Origin: Methylobacter sp. KS41
GTDB lineage: Bacteria > Pseudomonadota > Gammaproteobacteria > Methylococcales > Methylomonadaceae
Reading direction: 5' to 3'
Length of the DNA: 64,000 nucleotides
NCBI GenBank assembly: GCA_002862125.1
Contig: PHSP01000003.1
Span: forward strand, 1,550,001 to 1,614,000
A model generated the notes under the pieces. The model did not search any database. It was not told the origin of the DNA and was given only the letters and a program-made list of their open reading frames with translations. Shown here in pieces: positions 9,122 through 18,796 of this stretch (its first letter is position 1; each line of letters opens with the position of its first letter). Position numbers and translations under genes: made by a program.

Positions 9122-11217
9122 ATTCTACTGATAATTTCTTGTTATTTCAATAAGTTAAAATTTTAATTTATCTCAAATGGCACTACATATTTTTTCTTAT
9201 CAATAATCGTCTTACATTTACCTATCAGGTCAGGTTTGATACTTAAGGCTGCGTATAGTTGTTTTTGGCGTGTTTCGGCTTGGGTTGTTGTGCGCAGGTG
9301 AATGGTCTTATTATCCTCTGTCGGCAAGGTAATCGTGAGGCGTTGTTGGGTCGACATAATGTTGCGTATGCTGTCCCAGCTTAAATGGATACCCTGCTGC
9401 TTGAGTTGATAGCGCAGGGTATGCACCAGATGGTAGGCCATTAAAGTAATGAACAAGTGTCCGGTGACGCGTTCTTCTTTATGGTGGAAAACTGGACGTA
9501 AGCCGAGGTCGGTTTTCAAGCTTCTGAACGTGGCTTCGATCTCGGTCAGCATGATATAGGTTGACCACAATTGTTCTTCCGACCAGTCCGGAGTAGTGGT
9601 TCTCAGGCAGTAAACTCCGCAGTGCCGGTCTTTTTGTTCACTTTTGGGTTCACGCTGCCATTCAATACGGATGGCGTTGTTTTTCGCGTCATCAGCAATG
9701 ACTTCAATGCGGTAGTCTTGCGCGACGCGGCTGTTTTTTTCGCGCAGCCGGCCAATGCGTTCGAGTATTTTCGCGTAGTTTTTGATCGTGCCTTTTTTGT
9801 CCAAACCGGCATGGAGCTTGTCGAGCCCCTCTTCCAGACGAACGTGGAAGCGGTTGCGGATGGCCTGTTCTTTTTTGGCTTTTTGATCGGAGTGGCAATA
9901 GAGCCGGGTTTCCCCGGTTTCTGCATCGATTGTGCGGTAAACGCTGACTTTGCTCTGTCCGGTTTCCCTAACCAGTACGGCATTATCCTGGTCTCTGGGA
10001 TCTTGTAGGTAGCGTTCCCGGCTGACCACCAGGTAAAGATAACCGCGCGCGCTTAACCAGGCGAGATTGTCAGCGCTGGCAATGCCGGCATCCATGATAA
10101 TGACCGGTTTTTCTCCGGCTAATGGATTTTTCCCCTGCAGACCGTCCAGCATCAGCGCCAACGTGGCGGGCTCGCTGGCGTTGCCTGGAAAGACCTGGCT
10201 GCTGAGCGGGAAGCCATTGCCATCCAGAACCAGACCTAAGGTCACCAATGGGCAATCACGGCGTTTTTCTTTGGAGCGGCCGAACCGGGCCTTGGGGTTT
10301 TGGGCGCACTGGCCTTCAAAATAGGTGTTGGTCAAGTCGTACAAGACGATGCTCCGGTTTAAATCGAATAAGGTCTGCTCCTGAGCACCCAGAAAAGTTT
10401 CCAGCGCCGACTGGTGTTTGAGCAACTTATCGCTGATGGTGTACAGGCGCGTCAGACTGGTGCTGCCGTAGTCATGATCAAGCAGTTCACCCAGGCCGGT
10501 ACGCGCTTGCAGCCAGTCATGGGTCTGCAGTTCGCTGCCGGGTGAAATCATGCGCCCTATGATGCTGCCCAATGCCGCCGCGGCATCGATTTTGTTAAAG
10601 CCCAGTGCGGCAAGCTTCTGATCCAGCTGCAACTGCATGACCGCATGCAACGCCAACGTTTCCCCGCCGATGCTGCGGGCTTGATGGGCTTCGATATGAT
10701 TAATGCCGACACTATGATAATCCTGCCCGGGCGTCGCTGCCGCCACCGGTTGCGCCAGTTTCGCGATGATGAGGTCGCTATAGCGCACGGCGGCGGCCTC
10801 CAGAAGTTGACCGGCATCATCCTCTAAATGAAACAACTCGTCTTGGCGCGGCGCTGAGCCTTGCAGAAGCTGTTCAATTCTGGCCGCAAGCAAGGGCCAG
10901 TGCGCGGGCTCAATGGCAAAGTCTTTGCCCAGATTGAGTAGCGTACGTTGCTTGACTTGTGTTCCCTCACGCACGGATTCAACGATCCGATAGGTATAGG
11001 AATCTTCGCCATGATCCGCTGTTTTGGTTTTGGTTCTTCGAATATACATGGCTCTAGCATGGGCGCTATTCCGGAAAAAATCAAGATGCAAACCTAAATG
11101 GATGGCACTACAAGAGAGAGCGAAAAATGAGCATTGATTTTAAAGGGTTTTTTCGAAATGAAAACCGCCGGTAACCAAAAATCAATAACTTAGGGAGACT
11201 GGAGTCACGAAGATGGG
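9109..11217 (-). mobile_element. Complete IS1634-family insertion sequence inside zorA
   Basis: A 2109-bp element bounded by 13-bp perfect terminal inverted repeats, CCCATCTTCGTGA at 9109-9121 and its complement at 11205-11217, with 4-bp direct repeats TCAA outside. It carries one full-length transposase on the minus strand, opposite to zorA. Everything needed for transposition appears intact, and the restorable target gene suggests a recent insertion. A decayed relative lies at 31889-34183. Confidence 0.93.
9163..11049 (-). CDS. IS1634-family transposase (IS4 superfamily, DDE)
   Basis: A 628-residue DDE transposase. The frame extends to 11091, but MYIRRTKTKTADHG at 11049 is the usual family N-terminus. 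Family marks are the YDLTNTYFEG motif with the first catalytic Asp, LVLDGNGFPLSSQVFPGN, IIMDAGIASADNLAWL with the second Asp, and the C-terminal IEATFRSLKTDLGLRPVFHH carrying the catalytic Glu. No stop or frameshift is present. It is encoded against the direction of zorA, so its transcription would not drive zorB-D. Confidence 0.93.
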   Translation of the reverse strand: MYIRRTKTKTADHGEDSYTYRIVESVREGTQVKQRTLLNLGKDFAIEPAHWPLLAARIEQLLQGSAPRQDELFHLEDDAGQLLEAAAVRYSDLIIAKLAQPVAAATPGQDYHSVGINHIEAHQARSIGGETLALHAVMQLQLDQKLAALGFNKIDAAAALGSIIGRMISPGSELQTHDWLQARTGLGELLDHDYGSTSLTRLYTISDKLLKHQSALETFLGAQEQTLFDLNRSIVLYDLTNTYFEGQCAQNPKARFGRSKEKRRDCPLVTLGLVLDGNGFPLSSQVFPGNASEPATLALMLDGLQGKNPLAGEKPVIIMDAGIASADNLAWLSARGYLYLVVSRERYLQDPRDQDNAVLVRETGQSKVSVYRTIDAETGETRLYCHSDQKAKKEQAIRNRFHVRLEEGLDKLHAGLDKKGTIKNYAKILERIGRLREKNSRVAQDYRIEVIADDAKNNAIRIEWQREPKSEQKDRHCGVYCLRTTTPDWSEEQLWSTYIMLTEIEATFRSLKTDLGLRPVFHHKEERVTGHLFITLMAYHLVHTLRYQLKQQGIHLSWDSIRNIMSTQQRLTITLPTEDNKTIHLRTTTQAETRQKQLYAALSIKPDLIGKCKTIIDKKKYVVPFEIN

Positions 11218-11221
11218 TCAA

Positions 11222-12164
11222 GACGCTGCTGCAAGACTTGCGCGAATCAGGCAAGTTAGAGCGCGAAGACTTGACGACCAAAATCACCTCTTTAGTCGGG
11301 ACGCTTGAGGCGCAGCAAGGCAAGCTTGAAAGTCAGATGACTGCCTTCATTGAAGCAATCCAAACCCAGATTGGCGCGAGTCAGCAGGAAACCATGGTCC
11401 AAGTGCGGGAGAGTCTACACGAGATTCATGACTCGGTTAGCAATCTCCTCGCCGATATGGAGAAGGAACGACGGGCTATCGTAGACACAGAGCGGGATCT
11501 TCATCGTCAATTTACCGACACATCAAACCAACTCGTGCTGGATATGGACAAACACATCCGTAATTTAGTTGAAGAAATTGGGAAAACGGTTGTCGCTCTT
11601 AACAACAATGTTACGGCTCTGGATAATACCTCCATCGCCGCCATCAAGGGCATGGACGAAGGCGCTGCTCGGATTTCCCTGGCGACTGACCATTTTGCCA
11701 AGGCTGGGAATGTTGTTAGCGGAGTGATGCAACAGGCCGAGATGGTTTCATCTCAACTTTCCGGCAGCGCCGGTTCATTGGCCCAAGCGTCCAAAGCCCT
11801 GGAGAGCCAATTGAGCCAATATGCCGTCACGCGGGATGCTCTCGCCCGAATGGTCGCCGAAATGAACGTAATGCTAGAGCGGGCCAAACAGGAGGCTGGA
11901 GTAAACCAGCAAATCGTTGAGGACATGCGCCGTATGGTGGCGAGCTTTGGCGTACTCAAAGACGATATGGACGAATTCGTGGACAGCGTTTCCAAATTGC
12001 TTGCCGAAACAATGACCAAGTTCAGACAGGACATGGGAACCCATAACGCGGAATTCCACATACATCATGCCGATATGCTTAACCAGGTAGCTTCAGCTTA
12101 TGAACCCTTGGCGGCATCTATTGGCGGTCTCACAGAAATGATCGCCAAAACAAGGAGGAGCTGA
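11222..12164 (+). CDS. zorA: ZorA, C-terminal fragment (cytoplasmic tail) after the IS
   Basis: About 313 residues that continue zorA directly: the frame runs from the codon split by the IS (AA|G) through TLLQDLRESGKLEREDL and so on. The sequence is almost entirely charged, Gln/Glu/Ala-rich helix, as expected for the long intracellular ZorA tail; no membrane helix is present. It has no proper start of its own; TTG at 11238 or Met codons farther down would be needed. With the upstream part the ancestral protein had about 696 residues, similar to type I ZorA. The stop overlaps the zorB ATG (TGATG). Confidence 0.88.
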
Positions 12165-12859
12165 TGCTCTCGCGTGGCATCCGCACTCCGCGTGCTAAGG
12201 AAGAAGGCGAAAAGCCGTTCTGGATTTCTTACGCCGACCTGATGACAGCAATGATGATGCTGTTCCTCATCGTGATGACTTTTTCCTTAGTTATTATCAC
12301 TAATCCAGGGCCGGAGCTGGATCATCTTAAAAAAATCCAGCAAATCTGCGATCAGATCAAAACAGCGGCCAAGGATGTCCAAGGCGTCACTGTCGATTGC
12401 ATCAACAACCGCATCGATTTTGGTGTTCAAGCTCAATTTGGCAACAACGATTCCAAACTATCCGATAATGCCAAACAAAAACTGCGCGAATTTGTGCCCA
12501 TCTTGCTGGCTGTGGCCCGCAAAGACCTGGGTAAACTGCTCAAGCGCGTGGTAGTGGAAGGCTACGCCTCGCCGACCGGCAGTTATTTGCTCAATATCCA
12601 ATTGAGTATGCGCCGCGCCGAGACCGTTTTGTGCAGCCTGTTTGATGCACCAAAACCCTACGAAATACCATTGTCCATCGCGGATAAACAGATGGTGCGT
12701 GACCTCTTTCTAGTGGGTGGCTACAGTTTCAATAACGGGCAGGGAAAGTCGGTGGCAGAAATGCGGCGGGTAGAATTCAAATTGGATTTTTTGGGTTTTG
12801 AAGAGCAAGTACCTTCGACAAAACTAAGCAGTATCGATAATTTTGGGCAGTGCCAATGA
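12164..12859 (+). CDS. zorB: ZorB, MotB/OmpA-like stator subunit of Zorya
   Basis: A 231-residue membrane-anchored partner of ZorA. A cytoplasmic N-terminus is followed by one membrane helix, ISYADLMTAMMMLFLIVMTF, with the conserved proton-binding aspartate at residue 25. The periplasmic part has the OmpA/MotB peptidoglycan-binding fold (LLKRVVVEGYASPTGSYLLN and SMRRAETV). Its ATG overlaps the zorA stop and is preceded by AGGAGG, so expression depends on the zorA message or on transcription starting inside the IS or the tail fragment. Confidence 0.93.
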   Translation: MLSRGIRTPRAKEEGEKPFWISYADLMTAMMMLFLIVMTFSLVIITNPGPELDHLKKIQQICDQIKTAAKDVQGVTVDCINNRIDFGVQAQFGNNDSKLSDNAKQKLREFVPILLAVARKDLGKLLKRVVVEGYASPTGSYLLNIQLSMRRAETVLCSLFDAPKPYEIPLSIADKQMVRDLFLVGGYSFNNGQGKSVAEMRRVEFKLDFLGFEEQVPSTKLSSIDNFGQCQ

Positions 12860-12893
12860 AGCGTCAGGATAGAAATCAGCCATATGGCGGTTT

Positions 12894-14459
12894 GTGAGTA
12901 AAACAGTGCGATACCTAAACCGCTTTAACCAATACATCAGGGAGTATGAAAAAATCTACCCTTTGCCCCGGTTGGAAAATTCCATCCAACATATGGAAGC
13001 GGTAAGTAAACAGATTGAGGAAAAGTTGAAAGATGCGGCCATGGGAGAGCCTAACCCGGAATTGGTGCAGCAGACCATCCAAAAGTTTTTCCGCTGGGCG
13101 GTAAAGCCATCAAGCGAAAATTTCAGTTGGCTGGAAGTCGCTTTATTGTGCCGTGGATTGTTAGTCGATATTCCAAAATACGGCTCGTTGATAAAATCCG
13201 GACATGACGTTAAGGATTTGCTAAGGAAATTTTTTCCCCAGTATGAAAGCTCGATGTTGAGCGCCTATCCATGGCAAGGCTTACTTAATGCCTATTTGAA
13301 CGCTTCCCCTCGCCAAAATCCAGTGCTTGATGAAAACTGGCAAGAGTTGCGGACGTTTTTGGAAAACACGCTGGAGAAGGTCGCCATGCAATCGAGTTTC
13401 AAACCACGCTGGCTGGAGGCGCTCATCTGCCATCGAATTGTGCTTACGGAAAATGCGACGCAGAGTCTGGCGATAGATGCCTTGCAGGGCCGAATGGAAA
13501 GAGTTGATCGCATCGCCCGCGAGGTGAACATACCATCAACGAGCTGGTTTTGGCCCGAGTTGCTGATGTCTCAAGTTGAAGCTATCACCGCTTACCCTGA
13601 CGAGCAATTCAAACCGGCTATCGACCTGATTTTGCCTCAATTACAAGATCGCAAGGAGTGTTTGGACGATGGACTGGCGCGGATACTTAACCGCTATGCC
13701 AAGTGCGCCAGTTTGGAGTCGCAACAAGAACTCGAATCCATGTCGATTTCCCGTTGGAAAAATCCTTCTCTGGAGAAACAGCGTAATTGGGAGAGAGTAA
13801 CCCCAGAAGCCAAGCGGATGGTGCAGCGTTGGCTTGCGCAGAAAGATATTTACGACATATTAGGGAAGCTTGTTGAGGACAATCGGCGATATGAGTTCTG
13901 GCTACAATTTCTGGATCAAATTGAGTATACCTTCGTTTGGCTTGGAAAAGACGCACGAGAGTCTTTCCCGGATCTTTTGCATAATCGTCAAGATCGGTGC
14001 GCCGTGCTGAATCATTCCGGAAAGCCCGACAACAATGTCATCATGATGAAAATACGGGATGTGTTCATTACCGAATCTGGCGCTAGAGCGGGTGGAAAGT
14101 GCTGGGCATATCGAGAGGAAAAAATGCGGCCACTACTCCAAAGATCAAGTCTTAGTTACGATTTCTTCCGTGACCCTAATAATAATCTTTTCAAAACCAA
14201 TTGGGGCGAAAGCGATGGCCTTATCCATATATCCGGTTCTTGGGAGAAAATATTCCAAAACGAGCTAACGAGGTTTAATATCGAGCCAGACACGATGGCT
14301 TTCGACGAAATAGTTCACCGTTATCAATTGCGCGTTGAAACCCTGCCCAGTGGCACGGAAAGGATACGTCATGATTATGCCGCAGGAATTCTCGCTGATT
14401 TATTACGTCGGCATGGATTTTCTTACTCGTATAAAGGTGGTTTTTATAGAAACCCCTGA
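12894..14459 (+). CDS. zorC: ZorC, EH-signature-domain protein of type I Zorya
   Basis: A 521-residue soluble protein without membrane segments. In type I Zorya ZorC is a cytosolic component with an EH signature domain, reported to bind DNA and work with ZorD. The segment RRYEFWLQFLDQIEYTFVWLG (about residues 328-348) resembles the EH signature core. The position between zorB and zorD supports the call. The start is GTG at 12894, 34 bp after zorB; the Shine-Dalgarno sequence is weak. Function rests on family and context, not on recognisable catalytic residues. Confidence 0.88.
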   Translation: MSKTVRYLNRFNQYIREYEKIYPLPRLENSIQHMEAVSKQIEEKLKDAAMGEPNPELVQQTIQKFFRWAVKPSSENFSWLEVALLCRGLLVDIPKYGSLIKSGHDVKDLLRKFFPQYESSMLSAYPWQGLLNAYLNASPRQNPVLDENWQELRTFLENTLEKVAMQSSFKPRWLEALICHRIVLTENATQSLAIDALQGRMERVDRIAREVNIPSTSWFWPELLMSQVEAITAYPDEQFKPAIDLILPQLQDRKECLDDGLARILNRYAKCASLESQQELESMSISRWKNPSLEKQRNWERVTPEAKRMVQRWLAQKDIYDILGKLVEDNRRYEFWLQFLDQIEYTFVWLGKDARESFPDLLHNRQDRCAVLNHSGKPDNNVIMMKIRDVFITESGARAGGKCWAYREEKMRPLLQRSSLSYDFFRDPNNNLFKTNWGESDGLIHISGSWEKIFQNELTRFNIEPDTMAFDEIVHRYQLRVETLPSGTERIRHDYAAGILADLLRRHGFSYSYKGGFYRNP

Positions 14460-14480
14460 AATTCAACCTGATATTGACCC

Positions 14481-17400
14481 ATGTTTTTCAAAAGAAAGCC
14501 AGGCGTAACCCAGCCTTTGGTAATGTTTTCGGCCGAAGGTGTTACCTTCATAGACTCTCCAGCGTCAGACCGTGCCGCCTATCTGGCCCAATTAGCCGAA
14601 ATCGGTTTAGTCACGCCTAAGGATAACGGCTATCTCCTTAGTTGGCCGGATTTGTACGAGTTGGCTGGCGACACCGAGCATGCGGACAGTTTAAGTCTGC
14701 TGGGGCTACCGCCGTGGAGCGAAGCCAGACCCGCGCTGTCTAGCGCCGGGGCGTTAACTGACCCTGGCTTTCGCATCAACCTCGAAGGCTGGCGCAATCT
14801 GAACGGGACATCTCTTCAAGCCGCAAGTCCGGTTCAGGGCGGCTTGCTTGAAATTGGCGGGCTGAAAACGCTGCTACTCCAGCCCGTCTGGGCCTTGGTG
14901 GACGAGGTGATTCGCTTTGCCTCCCTGCCGTCCAGTCACCGAACCGTAGAGAAGAACTATCAAAGCTGGGGGCGGATTCGCCGCCTGGCACTCGCAGCAG
15001 GGGCGAACCTCGACGACTTTCTGACAAAGACCATTGTGCTGACCCCAGAAACACTGAACCTGGTACTTGAACGCTTGGAAGATGCGGCGATTCAAGTTAC
15101 ACCCACATTTCAAGATGCCCCGGCGGAATGGCTGGACCGTTTCGACTGTTTATCCACCATCCCCGATTACTACAACCTTCCACAACCTGGGTGCGGGTTG
15201 ATACATGTTGCGATTGCCGAACCCGTAAAAAAAGTGCTACGCGAGATCAAGCGGATGCCAGGGCGGGTGGCGCGTGGCCCGAGGGCGCAGGCATTTGTCC
15301 GTAATCCTTACGCTGTATTGGGCGAGGCCGCCGAAGCAGTGCTTCCCCCGGAAAAATACGAGGCTTCGCTGCATAGCGCGGATATTGTGTTTTATAGGTT
15401 TGAGCTTGCCGCCAAGCAGGACGGCAAGGGCAATATCCTCTCCGTGTTTCTCGATTTGGAGGCCACCCGCGCCGGGGCCATACCTGCTTTTGAGCGCTGT
15501 GTTTTTAATTCGCCCGGTGCCTTGTCGCGATTAAGGGAGGAAATCCAGCGCCAGTTGGACGAGGGCTATCCCTGTTTCAACTGGGAAGGCTTTGAGGTGG
15601 AGTTGCGTGGCGACGCAGGAGAAAAGCTGGCGCAATTGCGGACTTGGCATGAACGCTGGCTGCATCCTGTCCCGGCGATCACTTACGAGGAGGTTTACGA
15701 GTTTCCCGATTATGCCCAGCGGGTGATCAAAATTGGCGAGCGCCAGCCATATTACTCGCCGTTTATCTTCAAAATCGAAGCAACAGAGCCTTGGTTGTCC
15801 ACAAATACCTTGGTTGGCTTCGGCAAGTCCACAGACAGTCCTATCACGTTAATCCGCACCCAAGCCGATTTGGATCAATTCGCTACTGCCATGGCGCTAG
15901 CCAAGGCTGATGGCAAAGAGACGTTTGACTATCCGGGTCTGGATAAGCCCATGCCTGTCCAAGAAGCGGAATCGATGATTCCTTTGGTTCAAGGGGTTAT
16001 CAGCGCCGCTTGCGAAGGAAAGCCGCTGCCTGACAAAGTGGAAAAGTCTCAGCAATCCCGAAAAGCGCTGCTCATCGAAACCAATATCGAAGCGGTCGGT
16101 TATGCGGAAGGCCAAAGTACGGCCCATTTAGCGTTCAACAAAAGCCGTGCAACTGGCGTGACCCTCCCTGCTACATTGCGGGCCGACTTGAAAGAGCACC
16201 AACGCATTGGCGTCGCGTGGTTACAGCATCTTTGGCGCAATAGCCCTGCAACCTATTCAGGCTGCGTACTGGGCGATGACATGGGGCTGGGCAAAACGCT
16301 TCAGTTGCTGGCCTTCATTGTCTGGTATTTGGAACAACCTAATCCTTTGCCGGTGTTGATTGTAGCGCCAGTCAGTCTGCTGGAAAACTGGCAAAACGAA
16401 ATCAAGAAATTCTTCGCACCCGGCTGCGTCCGTGTGTTGACCTTATATGGCAAGTTGCTGGCAGAGAAGAAAGTCGCTCAGTCGGCGATTGACCAACGCC
16501 TGCTTGAAGACGGATTAACGAAGTTTCTGATCGACGGCTGGCTAGGCGACGCCAATTTGGTGTTGACGACTTACGAAACGATGCGCGATTTGTCCATTTC
16601 ACTGGGCCAGCAAACATGGAGCATTATGGTCTGTGACGAGGCGCAGAAAATCAAAACACCCGGTACACTAGTCACGGACGCCGCCAAGGCGCAAAAAGCC
16701 GGTTTCAAGATTGCCTGCACCGGGACGCCGGTGGAAAACTCGCTGACGGATTTATGGTGCTTGTTCGACTTTGTGCAGCCCGGCTTGCTTGGGCCGCTCA
16801 ACCGTTTTGGCTTGAACTATCGCCGCCCCATTGAAAACACCCATGGCGATGCCGAACAGAACGCAGCGCTGGAGCAGTTGAAAATTTTGATCGAGCCGCA
16901 ATTACTTCGCCGCACCAAGCGCGAAGTCGCAGAAGATTTGCCTATCAAATATGACGACAGCCACGAACATATCCGGCAGATAAACCGGATACCGTTAAGC
17001 GACAATCAGCGGCAGTTATACGGCGAGGCCATTGCCGATTACCAACGTAATCGGCAGGTGGCGCAGGAAGCAACGCGGCGCAGCAATCCCATCCTCGCGG
17101 TGCTGCACCGTCTGCGGGCGATTTGCGCCGACCCTAGACCTAAAGGCTTGCAGCCTGATTTAAGCCTTTCGGTCGATAGCTACCGGAAGCAATCACCTAA
17201 ATTCAACTGGTTGATTGAGCGGCTAGACGAGGTGCGCGGTAAGAATGAAAAGGCGCTTATTTTCACCGAGTATCTGGATTTGCAAAGAGCCTTGCAACAT
17301 TACCTGCGTTTGCATTACCGCCTATCGCCGTTATCGCCGCGCATTATTAACGGGTCGGTAAAAAGTAGCAGCGAAGCCACCGAAAGCCGTCAAAAATTTA

Positions 17401-18176
17401 TTGACGAGTTCCAAGCGAGCAAGGGCTTCAATGTATTGATTCTATCGCCCAAAGCCGCTGGTTTCGGCCTTAACATCCAAGCCGCCAACCATGTGATCCA
17501 CTACACCCGCCCATGGAACCCGGCTGTGGAAGACCAAGCCACCGACCGTGCTTATCGCATAGGCCAAACAAGGGACGTTCATATTTATTACCCTACTGTT
17601 TGCGCCGAAGAACTGTTGACGTTCGAGGCGAAACTGGATGATTTATTACGGCACAAAAGGGAACTGGCAGGTGATATGCTGAATGGGACGCCGACGGTAA
17701 GCCAAGATGAGCTGGTTGATTTGCTCGATGAGGCAGGATATGCAGAATCCGTCGAGGCAGAAGCGCGGATTACGACAGAACAATTACCCCGGATTGTCGG
17801 GAAGCCCTTTGAGGCGCTTTGCAGTGCGCTGTGGAAATGCCAAGGTTATCATTGCCTAACAACGCCTACTGCGGGCGACGGCGGCGTTGACATTGTTGCG
17901 ATCAAAGGCCAGCATGGTTTGTTGATTCAATGCAAGTCCTCCACAGCCACCAAAGGCTTAGGTTGGGAGGCGGTTAAGGATGTCGTGGCCGGAGAAGCAG
18001 CTTATCAACAAGCTTACCCAAGCGTGAAATTCAGCAAAGTAGCCGTCACCAATCAATTTTTTAATGATAACTCGATCCGGCAAGCGGAGATAAACGGGGT
18101 AAGTTTGATTGATAGTGGCATTTTGATGGAGTGGCTTTCGCTGTACCCTCAGCCATTTAAGGTTTTACAGCAATGA
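14481..18176 (+). CDS. zorD: ZorD, SNF2-type helicase with C-terminal Mrr-like nuclease domain
   Basis: A 1231-residue effector. The N-terminal 550 residues are a ZorD-specific region. The SNF2 ATPase follows: motif I DDMGLGKTLQLL (about 598-609), a DEAQ Walker B (about 717), TGTPVENSLTDLWCLFDF, and the helicase C part with SPKAAGFGLNIQAAN and DRAYRIGQTRDVHIY (about 1020-1035). The last 120 residues form a restriction-endonuclease-like (Mrr_cat) domain: FEALCSALWKCQGY, then GDGGVDIVA and LLIQCKSS, a PD-(D/E)xK pattern. Helicase-nuclease architecture fits degradation of invading DNA. It lies 21 bp after zorC. No frameshift is seen. Confidence 0.94.
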   Translation: MFFKRKPGVTQPLVMFSAEGVTFIDSPASDRAAYLAQLAEIGLVTPKDNGYLLSWPDLYELAGDTEHADSLSLLGLPPWSEARPALSSAGALTDPGFRINLEGWRNLNGTSLQAASPVQGGLLEIGGLKTLLLQPVWALVDEVIRFASLPSSHRTVEKNYQSWGRIRRLALAAGANLDDFLTKTIVLTPETLNLVLERLEDAAIQVTPTFQDAPAEWLDRFDCLSTIPDYYNLPQPGCGLIHVAIAEPVKKVLREIKRMPGRVARGPRAQAFVRNPYAVLGEAAEAVLPPEKYEASLHSADIVFYRFELAAKQDGKGNILSVFLDLEATRAGAIPAFERCVFNSPGALSRLREEIQRQLDEGYPCFNWEGFEVELRGDAGEKLAQLRTWHERWLHPVPAITYEEVYEFPDYAQRVIKIGERQPYYSPFIFKIEATEPWLSTNTLVGFGKSTDSPITLIRTQADLDQFATAMALAKADGKETFDYPGLDKPMPVQEAESMIPLVQGVISAACEGKPLPDKVEKSQQSRKALLIETNIEAVGYAEGQSTAHLAFNKSRATGVTLPATLRADLKEHQRIGVAWLQHLWRNSPATYSGCVLGDDMGLGKTLQLLAFIVWYLEQPNPLPVLIVAPVSLLENWQNEIKKFFAPGCVRVLTLYGKLLAEKKVAQSAIDQRLLEDGLTKFLIDGWLGDANLVLTTYETMRDLSISLGQQTWSIMVCDEAQKIKTPGTLVTDAAKAQKAGFKIACTGTPVENSLTDLWCLFDFVQPGLLGPLNRFGLNYRRPIENTHGDAEQNAALEQLKILIEPQLLRRTKREVAEDLPIKYDDSHEHIRQINRIPLSDNQRQLYGEAIADYQRNRQVAQEATRRSNPILAVLHRLRAICADPRPKGLQPDLSLSVDSYRKQSPKFNWLIERLDEVRGKNEKALIFTEYLDLQRALQHYLRLHYRLSPLSPRIINGSVKSSSEATESRQKFIDEFQASKGFNVLILSPKAAGFGLNIQAANHVIHYTRPWNPAVEDQATDRAYRIGQTRDVHIYYPTVCAEELLTFEAKLDDLLRHKRELAGDMLNGTPTVSQDELVDLLDEAGYAESVEAEARITTEQLPRIVGKPFEALCSALWKCQGYHCLTTPTAGDGGVDIVAIKGQHGLLIQCKSSTATKGLGWEAVKDVVAGEAAYQQAYPSVKFSKVAVTNQFFNDNSIRQAEINGVSLIDSGILMEWLSLYPQPFKVLQQ

Positions 18177-18796
18177 TTAGACTGCGTGGTTTGAAGTGTA
18201 AATTAACGCCCAAGAGCTACCAATTTTAGCATCCATTTTCATCGGTTTACACACAAATTACTTTCTGTCTTACGGTTGGCTCTCTTGCACCAAAATCAAA
18301 GAAGCTAATCCATATACTGGGTGGGTTCAGAAGGAAGAAAATCGCCATTATCAGCAGAGGCGATCTTGGTTTGTAGCAACGTTCGCAAAGAACTGAGCGC
18401 AAGAAAAAGGTTATTTACTGCTGAATACAGATTATTAAATCCAACCCCATGCACGAAAAAGTCAAGGTCGGGTAATTCCGGCATTTTTGTGTTATATTAG
18501 GGACAGTATTGTTTTGTTGGCGGTAAAGCAATAAATCAAGAATCCTTTAATATAATTACCTACAGGCCAACGTTGTATAGAGCCTCGGCACGCACAAAAC
18601 TGATAGAATTCGCGAACCTGCGTAACCGATACGTCCTGAAACCTCACTACCATATACGCCATTAGCCTTTAGAAACATCTACAATTTTAATTTGCTTGCT
18701 GTTCTTAAATCGTGGTTTGGCAAGAAATTCATTTTTATAAAGCGCTGCAAGACATACATCACATCAATAGCTGCTATCAATTGAGATCCAACCATT
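18177..18796 (+). other. Intergenic region at the right edge of the Zorya island
   Basis: About 620 bp with no credible gene. Its composition returns to AT-rich after the GC-richer zorD. Short coding-like stretches (around 18300-18460) may be decayed mobile DNA, but I cannot name a family. No repeat of the tRNA-Arg 3' end is visible. Confidence 0.45.

Noticed and set aside
9571-10008. A 145-codon plus-strand frame inside the IS
   Set aside because: It is antisense to the intact transposase and has no family features.
7961-18176. Type II or III Zorya
   Set aside because: There is no small HNH protein (ZorE) and no ZorF/ZorG-like gene; the presence of ZorC and the helicase-nuclease ZorD indicates type I.
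7361-18796. Integrative element with attachment sites at tRNA-Arg
   Set aside because: No integrase and no second copy of the tRNA 3' end (CGCCTCGGGGCACCA) was found in the window.
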